Positions 23,917-31,368 of a DNA stretch of 64,000 bases are shown piece by piece. The stretch is taken from NCBI RefSeq assembly GCF_943737005.1, contig NZ_CALSFU010000001.1:124001-188000 (forward strand), written 5' to 3'. Position 1 is the stretch's first letter. Every line of letters starts with the position of its first letter. Under the pieces are notes generated by a model. It did no database searches. It worked only from the letters and a program-made list of their open reading frames with translations, and was not told where the DNA came from. The position numbers were made by a program, and so were the translations under genes. This DNA is from Achromobacter sp. Marseille-Q4962. GTDB taxonomy: Bacteria > Pseudomonadota > Gammaproteobacteria > Burkholderiales > Burkholderiaceae_B.

Positions 23917-25190
23917 TTGGGCTTTCCTGTAATGCGCGGCAAGTCGAGCGAGCCATACGGATTGCTCGCGCCGAAACCGCCGCTCTGATTCTGGATGCGC
24001 GAGGTCAGTGCCTTGCCCCAAGTCGTATTATCTGCCCACCCGCGGTCCAGAATCATCTGCGGCGACACGGGCTCGTCGAACCCGCGGATGGTGGCCTGCA
24101 CGTCGATGCCGGCCTCGCGCGCGGCGGCGATGCGCGTATTGTCCATGCTGGTGAGCCGGCCGTCGGGCATGCGCACCACGTCCACCGGGTCGCCCTGCCA
24201 GCCGTGCGTGCGCATGCTGTCGACCAGATCGTCGTAGGTATAGCGCTCGCCCGTGAGGCGGTCGCGCTTGGCGTACGAAACCGAATTCTGCGAAAACCGC
24301 ACCTCGTTCGGATCCAGGGAAGCGCGGCCCGGCGAGCCGGCCACGGGCTTGCGCCCGGCCGCCTGGCCCTCGGGCAGCTCCTCGGCGGCGCGGGCGCGGC
24401 GGGCGCCGCCGGCCTGGCGCGAAAGCCGGCCCGCGCCGCGCGTGAGGATCGCGATCAGCACCCCCACGCCCACGGCCGCCGCGGCGTCGGCCAGCGCGCG
24501 GGCCGCGCGGTCCAGGTCTTCGGGGCTCTTGGCGCCGGTGGTCAGCGTAATGAAGTCCACGATATGGCCCACGGCGTCGAAGATGGCCCAGCCGGCCAGC
24601 GCGTAGCCCACCACGATGAGAATGACGTCCACCACCTCGCCCACGCCGAAGGCGTGCGAGGCGGCCCAGACCACCAGCACGCCCACCACCGTGCCGATCG
24701 CCGCCGGCGAAATCAGCTTGTCGAACTCCTCGGCCATGGCCGGCGACATATAGCGCCGCGCGCGCTCCAGCACGTAGCGGAACCGCGCCGCCATCGGCCA
24801 CTGCTCCACCGGCCCGGCCGGTATCTGCAGCTGCGCGGCGGCGGCGGCAGGCACGCTGTTGCCGCTGTCCGAGGCCGCTTCCGGCACCACCATCGCAGCC
24901 ACCGCCTGCATGCGCGCCAGGCCGGCCACGTGCTCGACAACCTGCGCGGGCGACTGCTGCCAGCCGGCCGAACTGGTGCACATGATGCGGCGATACATGG
25001 TCAGCAGCCGCATGCGGTTCGCGTCGTCGCGCACGTAGGGGTACATCGCCGCGCGCAGCTCGGCGGCATCCGTCATCAGCAGCCGCGACGACACGCGGTC
25101 GAAGGCGTACCAGGGCCCGACCAGCATGACTTCGCCGGGCCGCCGCAGCGCCGCCACCTCTCCCGTCCGTTCCAGTGCCTTGATGCTCAC
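23913..25190 (-). CDS. putative T6SS effector with C-terminal ParB-like toxin domain
   Basis: A 425-residue protein with no signal peptide. The N-terminal ~150 residues are of unknown type and include MLVGPWYAFDRVSSRLL. Residues ~175-265 hold hydrophobic segments (VVGVLVVWAASHAFG, VVDVILIVVGYALAGWAIF, GVGVLIAILTRGAG). The C-terminal ~125 residues match the ParB/Srx-like fold seen in toxin tips: VRFSQNSVSY, then DDLVDSMRTHGW, DVVRMPDGRLTSMDNTRIAA and AREAGIDV. That fold often has nuclease or nucleotidase activity. The start is a GTG with a G-rich ribosome site, placed between the tssH stop and the first homologous residues; it is the least certain part. The coupled downstream gene is the likely immunity partner. 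Confidence 0.7.
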   Translation of the reverse strand: MSIKALERTGEVAALRRPGEVMLVGPWYAFDRVSSRLLMTDAAELRAAMYPYVRDDANRMRLLTMYRRIMCTSSAGWQQSPAQVVEHVAGLARMQAVAAMVVPEAASDSGNSVPAAAAAQLQIPAGPVEQWPMAARFRYVLERARRYMSPAMAEEFDKLISPAAIGTVVGVLVVWAASHAFGVGEVVDVILIVVGYALAGWAIFDAVGHIVDFITLTTGAKSPEDLDRAARALADAAAAVGVGVLIAILTRGAGRLSRQAGGARRARAAEELPEGQAAGRKPVAGSPGRASLDPNEVRFSQNSVSYAKRDRLTGERYTYDDLVDSMRTHGWQGDPVDVVRMPDGRLTSMDNTRIAAAREAGIDVQATIRGFDEPVSPQMILDRGWADNTTWGKALTSRIQNQSGGFGASNPYGSLDLPRITGKPK

Positions 25191-25227
25191 GCCACGCCCC
25201 CCGTTCGCCGCCCGCCCGTCCGCCGGC

Positions 25228-27846
25228 TTATTCGAACCGGAAGGCGAACTCGCCGCCTTCCGCATCCACGCATACCCGGCCCAGCCGCCGCCCGCCCGCC
25301 GACGCGCCCAGCAGCTCGCGGCTGATGGGCGGCAGCACCGCGTTGGTCAGGATGGCCTCGACCAGCCGGCCGCCCGACTCCACCTCGGTGCAGCGCGCCA
25401 CCACCAGCGCCACGGCCGCGGGGGACATCTCCAGCGCCACGCCGTGGTTCTCCTGGAGCCGCCGCGCGATGCGGCCGACCTGCAGGTCCACGATGCGGCC
25501 CATCATGGCGTCCGACAGCGGGTAGTACGGCACCACCGTCAACCGCCCCAGCAGCGCGGCCGGGAAGACCTGCAGGAGCGGCTCGCGCAGCGCCGCCGCC
25601 AGCCCGTCGGCCGTGGGCAGCAGCTCCGGATCGGCGCACAGGCTGGCTACCCGGTCCGCGCCCACGTTGGACGTCAGGATGATGACGGTATTGCGAAAGT
25701 CGATGTACCGCCCTTCGCCGTCCTCCATCCAGCCCTTGTCGAACACCTGGAAGAACATCTCGTGCACGTCGGCGTGGGCTTTCTCGATCTCGTCGAGCAG
25801 CACCACGCTGTAGGGACGGCGGCGCACGGCCTCGGTCAGCACGCCGCCCTCGCCGTAGCCCACGTAGCCCGGCGGCGCACCCTTGAGCGTGGACACCGTG
25901 TGCGACTCCTGGAACTCGCTCATGTTGATCGAGATCAGGTTCTGCTCGCCGCCGTACAGCGTCTCGGCCAGCGCCAGCGCGGTCTCGGTCTTGCCCACGC
26001 CGCTGGGGCCGCACAGCAGGAACACGCCCACCGGCTTGCCCGGGTCGGTCAGGCGCGCGCGCGACGTCTGGATGCGGCGCGCGATGGCTTCCAGGCCGTG
26101 CCGCTGGCCCAGCACGCGCGTCTCCAGCGTGTCGGCCAGGCCCAGCACCGCCTGGGCTTCGTCCTTGACCATGCGGCCCACCGGAATGCCGGTCCAGTCG
26201 GCCACCACGGCGGCCACGGCGGCGGCGTCCACCGAGGGGAAGATGAGCGGCGCTTCGCCCTGGCGCTCGGCCAGCGCCGCGCGGGCCTGCGCCAGTTCCC
26301 CGCGCAGCTCGGCGGCGCGCTCGGGCGCGGTGGCCTCGTCTTCCAGCTCGCGTCCCAGCGCAAAAACGCGGGCGGCGTGCCCGGCCTCTTCCTTCCAGCG
26401 CGCGGCGAGATCTGCCTCTCCGGCCCGCGCCGCCGCCAGCGCCTCGTCCAGGGCGGCGGCCCGCGTGTCGTCCGACAGGCCCAGGCGCGCCTCGCGTCCG
26501 GCGATGCCGCGCTCGATTTCCAGCGCCTCGATGCGGCGGCGGGCGTCTTCCAGCGCCGCCGGCACGGCGTGCTGGCTCACGGCCACGCGCGCGCAGGCGG
26601 TGTCCAGCAGCGCCACGGCCTTGTCCGGCAGCTGGCGCGCGGGAATGTAGCGGTGCGACAGGCGCACGGCCGCTTCCACGGCCTCGTCCAGCAGCAGCAC
26701 GCCATGGTGGCCCTGCAGCGTGTCGGCCAGCCCGCGCAGCATGGCGCAGGCGCGCTCCTCGTCAGGCTCGTGCACCTGCACCACCTGGAATCGGCGCGTC
26801 AGCGCCGGGTCTTTCTCGATGTACTTCTTGTACTCCGACCAGGTGGTCGCGCCCACGGTGCGCAATTGCCCGCGCGCCAGCGCGGGTTTCAACAGGTTGG
26901 CCGCATCGCCCGTGCCGGCCGCGCCGCCGGCGCCGATGAGCGTATGGATTTCGTCGATGAACAGCACCACGGGGCGCTCGCTGGCCTGCACCTCGTCGAT
27001 GACGGCGCGCAGGCGCTGCTCGAACTCGCCCTTGGCGCCCGCCCCGGCCTGCAGCAGGCCGATGTCCAGCAACAGCAGCCGCACGTCGCGCAGGGCGGGC
27101 GGCACGTCGCCGGCGGCCAGCCGCAGCGCCAGCCCCTCCGCCACGGCCGTCTTGCCCACGCCGGCCTCGCCGGCGAGCAGCGGGTTGTTCTGCCGGCGGC
27201 GCATCAGGATGTCGACGATCTGGCGTATCTCCGCGTCGCGGCCCGTGACCGGATCGAGCTTGCCGGCCCGCGCGCGTTCGGTCAGGTCCACCGCGTAGCG
27301 CGCCAGCGCGCCGCCTTCGCCGGCGCCCTCGTTCGCCGCCCCGCCCGCAGCCTGGCCGGCCTGGGCGTCCTCGGGCGAGCCCTGCACGATGCGTTCCAGC
27401 GACTCCAGCAGCACGTCCGGCACGATGCGCGCGTACAACGGCGAGATGCCCAGCAGCACGTTGCGCAGCGCGTAGGTCTTGACCAGCCCGGCCAGCAGGT
27501 GGCCGCTGCGAATGCGCGCCGCGTGATAGCGCAGCGAGCCCAGCACCCACGCGCGTTCGACGGCGTGGTCCACGTGCTCCGACAGGTCGGACACCGAACT
27601 CGCGCCGCGCGGAAGCTGGTCCAGCGCGGCCGCGGTGTCGGCGGCCAGCCGCGCGGGATCCAGTTCGAAGTGGCGGGCGATGCGATGCAGGTCGCTGTCG
27701 GCGCTGTGCAGGATCTGGTGCAGCCAGTGCGCCAGCTCCACATAGGGATTGCCGCGCAGCTTGCAGAAGGCGGTCGCGCCCTCCAGCGTCTGGTAGAGCA
27801 GCGGGTTCAGTTTGCCGAACAGGTCGATGCGGCCGATATCTGACAT
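25228..27846 (-). CDS. tssH: T6SS sheath-disassembly ATPase TssH (ClpV)
   Basis: An 872-residue AAA+ ClpV, which extracts and recycles the contracted TssBC sheath in the cytoplasm. The N-domain covers ~1-155 (LFGKLNPLLYQTLEGATAFC). The first AAA module has Walker A GEAGVGKTAV near residue 225, the second GPSGVGKTET near 611, with a coiled-coil middle region between them. The ATG (MSDIGRID) is selected because upstream codons give no homology. It follows the immunity-like gene at 27,896 by 49 bases. Confidence 0.97.
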   Translation of the reverse strand: MSDIGRIDLFGKLNPLLYQTLEGATAFCKLRGNPYVELAHWLHQILHSADSDLHRIARHFELDPARLAADTAAALDQLPRGASSVSDLSEHVDHAVERAWVLGSLRYHAARIRSGHLLAGLVKTYALRNVLLGISPLYARIVPDVLLESLERIVQGSPEDAQAGQAAGGAANEGAGEGGALARYAVDLTERARAGKLDPVTGRDAEIRQIVDILMRRRQNNPLLAGEAGVGKTAVAEGLALRLAAGDVPPALRDVRLLLLDIGLLQAGAGAKGEFEQRLRAVIDEVQASERPVVLFIDEIHTLIGAGGAAGTGDAANLLKPALARGQLRTVGATTWSEYKKYIEKDPALTRRFQVVQVHEPDEERACAMLRGLADTLQGHHGVLLLDEAVEAAVRLSHRYIPARQLPDKAVALLDTACARVAVSQHAVPAALEDARRRIEALEIERGIAGREARLGLSDDTRAAALDEALAAARAGEADLAARWKEEAGHAARVFALGRELEDEATAPERAAELRGELAQARAALAERQGEAPLIFPSVDAAAVAAVVADWTGIPVGRMVKDEAQAVLGLADTLETRVLGQRHGLEAIARRIQTSRARLTDPGKPVGVFLLCGPSGVGKTETALALAETLYGGEQNLISINMSEFQESHTVSTLKGAPPGYVGYGEGGVLTEAVRRRPYSVVLLDEIEKAHADVHEMFFQVFDKGWMEDGEGRYIDFRNTVIILTSNVGADRVASLCADPELLPTADGLAAALREPLLQVFPAALLGRLTVVPYYPLSDAMMGRIVDLQVGRIARRLQENHGVALEMSPAAVALVVARCTEVESGGRLVEAILTNAVLPPISRELLGASAGGRRLGRVCVDAEGGEFAFRFE

Positions 27847-27895
27847 GGTGTATGCAATGCGGTTGAAGAAGGGGGCTTGCCGGCGGGGCGTCGCC

Positions 27896-28285
27896 TCAGC
27901 GCGGCGGGGCGCAGCCCAGCGACAGCACCAGCCCCCGCGTGGCAAGGCCGCGCGCCAGCTGGGCGTCGGAGGCCAGGGTGAGCGCGGCGACGCCGGCATT
28001 GCGGCTGTTCACCAGCCCGCTTTGCAGGACCACCTCGTCGCCGTCGTCCGTGACCGCGCGCGCCTCGTAGCGCAGCAGCGCCGACTTGCAGCCGCACTCG
28101 GCCACGGGCTTGCGGGCGTCCAGCCGCCATGGCTGCAGCAGCATGCCCTCGCTCGTCTGCCGCACGCCGAGCTGCGGCGCCACGCAGGCGTCCAGCGGGT
28201 TGTCCAGCGTGACCGTCTGCGCCTGGGCCAGGCCGGCGGACAGCGCCAGCGCCGCCGCCGGCATCCACTTATTCCGTATCGACAC
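27896..28285 (-). CDS. periplasmic immunity protein candidate (DUF2195/Tldi-like)
   Basis: A 129-residue exported protein. The GTG start has GGAGG five bases upstream and gives a basic n-region (SIRNKW) plus a signal peptide cleaved after AQA near residue 25. The mature part has a conserved-looking Cys set (DACVAP, ECGC, SLGC) and a beta-rich pattern. From memory, this matches the DUF2195 family, which includes the periplasmic immunity proteins of T6SS L,D-transpeptidase effectors. It overlaps the L,D-transpeptidase-like gene by 17 bases, and periplasmic location is where protection against a wall-targeting toxin is needed. Confidence 0.72.
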   Translation of the reverse strand: MSIRNKWMPAAALALSAGLAQAQTVTLDNPLDACVAPQLGVRQTSEGMLLQPWRLDARKPVAECGCKSALLRYEARAVTDDGDEVVLQSGLVNSRNAGVAALTLASDAQLARGLATRGLVLSLGCAPPR

Positions 28286-28796
28286 GCGTGCCTCCGTAGG
28301 TGCTGCGGCCGCCGGCATAGGCCACTTCGAGAATGAGCGAGTTGCGCTGGCTGGTGCGGGCATAGGAGGCCAGAATCGGAAAGATGCGTCCCTCGACCTC
28401 GATGCAGCCGTGGCTGTAGCCCTTGGTGGAATCGTGCAGGTAGAAGCCGCCGCGCGCCACCGGGCAGCGGTTGCGTGTCTCGGCGTCGGCGGGCTCCATG
28501 CGGGCGCGATGGCGTCCCCAGTGGGCCCAATAGGGCTCGCAGTCGCCAGCCGCCGCGCCGCGCGGAATGGTCTGCACGCCCCATGCCGGCTTGAGCGCGC
28601 AGGAGCCGGTGCCGTCGTCGCGCGCCGCGCCCTGGTCGGCCAGGAAGAGCTTGTACCGGCCGGGCGGAATGGGGCCGTTGTCTTTCACGCAGGTCTGATC
28701 GGGGGTCTGGAAGCCGGGCAGGCCGCTGGACGCCCGGAAAGCGCCATGGCCCGGCCAGCGCAGCACCTGGCCGTCATACGTCATATCGGCGATCAC
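28269..28796 (-). CDS. T6SS effector candidate, L,D-transpeptidase-like (Tlde1/DUF2778 type)
   Basis: A 175-residue protein without signal peptide. The catalytic motif YLHDSTKGYSHGCIEV contains the His and the SHGC Cys of the YkuD-like fold; the N-terminal YDGQVLRWPGHGAFRASSG and PIPPGRYKLFL are typical of the Tlde1/DUF2778 family. Such effectors enter the target periplasm and cut or misbuild peptidoglycan tetrapeptides. The GTG start has GAGGAG seven bases upstream and overlaps the tssG stop (GTGA); the internal ATG four codons later lacks a ribosome site. Absence of a signal peptide next to an exported partner fits delivery by the T6SS. Confidence 0.82.
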   Translation of the reverse strand: MIADMTYDGQVLRWPGHGAFRASSGLPGFQTPDQTCVKDNGPIPPGRYKLFLADQGAARDDGTGSCALKPAWGVQTIPRGAAAGDCEPYWAHWGRHRARMEPADAETRNRCPVARGGFYLHDSTKGYSHGCIEVEGRIFPILASYARTSQRNSLILEVAYAGGRSTYGGTRVDTE

Positions 28797-29899
28797 GCGT
28801 TTTCTCCTCGTCGGTTCGTGTTTTCGGGATTGGATGGCGGCCGGCCGCGCTGGCGGGCCTCGTAATCGATCACCACGTCGCGGGCGTCGCCCAGCGAGGC
28901 CGGGCGGCGGCCCAGCCAGCTCGCCAGCCCCAGCGGAGCCCGCCCGCCCAGGCGCACGCCCTCGGCATGCTCCGCCCGCAACGCAAGCCGCGCGTCCCAG
29001 GCGAATTCGATGCCGACGTATTGGCGCACCCAGTGCAGCAACTGGCGGGCGCGCCGCCCGCCGGGCAGGAAATCGCAGTAGGCATCGAGGTCCAGCGGAC
29101 CGATCTCCAGCCTGAATTTGTGCTGGGCGTCGCGCACCGCCGCGCCCAGCAGCGTGTCGCGCCCCAGACCCGCCGCCGCGCCCAGCCTGAGCCGCTGCGC
29201 GGGCTCCAGGCGTATCCATTGCGGCACGAACTCCCGCAGGCCGACCGCCACACCGAAAAAGCGCTGCAGGATTCGGGCCAGCCCCTCGGGATTGCGCGTC
29301 AGCCGCACCAGGTGGCCCGCCATGTGGTACTTGGCATGGTCCAGCACGGCGTCGCGGCGGCGGATCGACGGCTGGCCCATGTGCAACAGGCTGGCCACGT
29401 AGGCCGAGAACCTGTCCTCCCCGCGGTCCAGGCTGGCGGTGGCCTGCGCATCGGCCCAGGCGCGGTAGAACAGCAACGCCGCGCGGTGGTGGAACAGGTC
29501 CGCGAACGCGGACAGCGTGCGGTCGCCATGATGCTGGACGCGCTCGCGCACGTGCTCCGTCATGTGCAGCGGCAAGGGCCCGTTGGGCCCGAACAGGCCG
29601 AATCCGTAAACGGAAATCTCGCCCGGCCGGCCCTCGCGCGGCGCCGAGGCGCGCGCCAGCGTGGCGGGCGCGAACGCCAGCGAAGGCTCCTGCCGCACCC
29701 GCACCGGCTCGGCGCGCGGCGAGGCCGCGCGGCCCAGCGGCGCGCGGGCGCCGGCACGGGCGTCGATCCAGCGCAGGGTATTGAACAGGTCGTGGGCGTA
29801 GGGCTGCGCTTCCAGCGCGCGCCAGAACGACACCGGCATGCCGGCCGGGGGGGCGTTCACCTGGCCGTCCCCGGTTTCCGGGACATGACGCGTATCCAT
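28793..29899 (-). CDS. tssG: T6SS baseplate protein TssG
   Basis: A 368-residue TssG (ImpH/VasB) that forms the baseplate wedge with TssF and TssK. Recognisable are FNTLRWIDAR near the N-terminus, the central VYGFGLFGPNGPLPLHMTE and FHHRAALLFYRAW, then LLGAAVRDAQHKFRLEIGPL. The ATG (MDTRHV) is chosen; longer frames upstream shadow the pentapeptide genes. Normally tssG directly follows tssF, but here the two are about 7.5 kb apart with the cargo cassette between them. Confidence 0.93.
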   Translation of the reverse strand: MDTRHVPETGDGQVNAPPAGMPVSFWRALEAQPYAHDLFNTLRWIDARAGARAPLGRAASPRAEPVRVRQEPSLAFAPATLARASAPREGRPGEISVYGFGLFGPNGPLPLHMTEHVRERVQHHGDRTLSAFADLFHHRAALLFYRAWADAQATASLDRGEDRFSAYVASLLHMGQPSIRRRDAVLDHAKYHMAGHLVRLTRNPEGLARILQRFFGVAVGLREFVPQWIRLEPAQRLRLGAAAGLGRDTLLGAAVRDAQHKFRLEIGPLDLDAYCDFLPGGRRARQLLHWVRQYVGIEFAWDARLALRAEHAEGVRLGGRAPLGLASWLGRRPASLGDARDVVIDYEARQRGRPPSNPENTNRRGENA

Positions 29900-29910
29900 G
29901 CGCGGGCTCC

Positions 29911-30303
29911 TCAGGGCGCCAGCACCAGCAGCTTGAACTGGCTGGGCACGATGCGCATGCCGAGCGCGTTGCAGCGGTTCTGCACCGCCAGGCTCGTCAT
30001 GCGGGTGACCGGCGTACCGCGCACCAGGCAGGTGAACGCCCCCGTGATGTGGCGCGACTGGCTCATGAAGGTCTGCGACACCAGACCGCCGCCGGCGCCG
30101 GGAATGTCGCCCAGCGTAATGGGCGTCACCGTCGCCATGTTGTGCGCCGGCGCGGCCATGAACAGGATGTTCCAGGCATTGGGCACCGCCATCGGCCCCA
30201 GCGCCATGTTCGGATACGGAATCGGCATCATGGCCGCCGGCGGCGTCTTGCACACGTCCGGAAAAGCCAGGTCCATGCCCATCAGTTGGCAGTTGGCGAA
30301 CAT
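29911..30303 (-). CDS. PAAR-like spike-tip protein (DUF4150)
   Basis: A 130-residue DUF4150 protein, a PAAR-like domain that sharpens the VgrG spike and can carry cargo. Typical blocks are MDLAFPDVCKTP, PIPYPNMALG and SRHITGAFTCLVRGTPVTRM. The ATG has GGAG nine bases upstream. Many DUF4150 proteins have a C-terminal toxin; this one ends right after the domain, so cargo must be supplied by another protein, perhaps the pentapeptide proteins upstream. It is the only PAAR-type gene in the locus. Confidence 0.88.
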   Translation of the reverse strand: MFANCQLMGMDLAFPDVCKTPPAAMMPIPYPNMALGPMAVPNAWNILFMAAPAHNMATVTPITLGDIPGAGGGLVSQTFMSQSRHITGAFTCLVRGTPVTRMTSLAVQNRCNALGMRIVPSQFKLLVLAP

Positions 30304-30315
30304 CGCATCTCGCTC

Positions 30316-31368
30316 CTATGTCTGTCCCGCCGACCACAGCTCGGCCTCGAGCAGCGCCGGGTCGTTCTCGATGATGCCGGCGCGCCGGCCCCACTGCGCC
30401 GAACCCGTCACGGCGCGATGCAGCCGCATGCGCAGCACGTCGGCGGCGCGCAGGTCGGCTTCGCGCAGGTCGGCCTGGGTGAAATCGGCGTCGCGCAGGC
30501 AGGCGCGGCCGAAGGTGGCCTGGCGCGCCCGCACCCTGTGCATGACGGCCATGGTGAGATCGGCCTCGTCCAGGCTCGCCCCTTCCAGCACGGCGTCGGC
30601 CCAGACCGACTGCAGGTATGTGCCGCCGCCGAGCCGCGCCCCGCTCAGGTCCGCCTGCACGAAAAGCGCCTGCGGCGCGCGCGCGCCCGTGAGGTCCGCG
30701 CCCCGCATCGACGCGCCCTGGAAGCTGCATTGCGCCAGGCCGGCGCCCGCCAGCCGCGCCCCGTCCAGGCGCGCGCCCGTGAACTGCGCGCCGTCCAGGG
30801 GCAGGCCCGCCAGATCCTGCCCGCGCAAGTCGCACTCCACGAAGATCGCCCGCTCGCTGCGCAGCCCCGCCAGGCGGGCGGTGCGCAGATCCAGGCGGTA
30901 GAACGTCGCATACCGGATTTCCGCGCCCTCGAAGTCGGCCTCGGCCAGTTGCGTCTGCATCATGGTGGCGCGGTCGATCAGGCAGCCGCGCAGCACGGCG
31001 CGGCCCAGGTCGCAGGATTCGAAGGTCGCGCCGTCGATGCGCGCGCCCGACAGGTCGGCCCCGGGCAGCCGCACGCCGGACCACATGCTGCGCGCCAGGT
31101 CCGCGCCCGCCAGGCGCGCGCCCGCGGCGTCGCAGCGCACGATCCTGGCCTCGGCCAGGTTGGCGCCTTCCAGCACGGCGCCGCCCAGGGCGCAACCCAG
31201 CAGCTGGGCGTCGCGCAGGTCGCAGCCGCGCAGGTCGGCCCCGCCCAGGTTCACGTCTTCCAGCAGCGCGCCGGACAGGTCGGCCCCCGCGAGGGACGCG
31301 CCTCCCAGATCGGCGCCCGCCACCCGGCGGCCGGCGGCGACCTGGGCCAGCAACTCTTGCGCCGTCAT
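30316..31368 (-). CDS. pentapeptide-repeat protein of the VgrG cassette
   Basis: A 350-residue protein consisting almost entirely of A(D/N)LXX-type pentapeptide repeats, starting near residue 18 (GADLGGASLAGADLSGALL) and running to about 330; this predicts a right-handed quadrilateral beta helix. The last ~25 residues are non-repetitive. No enzymatic motif or signal peptide is seen. It overlaps the DUF2169-pentapeptide gene by ATGA and precedes the DUF4150 gene by 12 bases. It may be structural cargo or an adaptor between DUF2169 and PAAR-like proteins. Confidence 0.85.
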   Translation of the reverse strand: MTAQELLAQVAAGRRVAGADLGGASLAGADLSGALLEDVNLGGADLRGCDLRDAQLLGCALGGAVLEGANLAEARIVRCDAAGARLAGADLARSMWSGVRLPGADLSGARIDGATFESCDLGRAVLRGCLIDRATMMQTQLAEADFEGAEIRYATFYRLDLRTARLAGLRSERAIFVECDLRGQDLAGLPLDGAQFTGARLDGARLAGAGLAQCSFQGASMRGADLTGARAPQALFVQADLSGARLGGGTYLQSVWADAVLEGASLDEADLTMAVMHRVRARQATFGRACLRDADFTQADLREADLRAADVLRMRLHRAVTGSAQWGRRAGIIENDPALLEAELWSAGQT

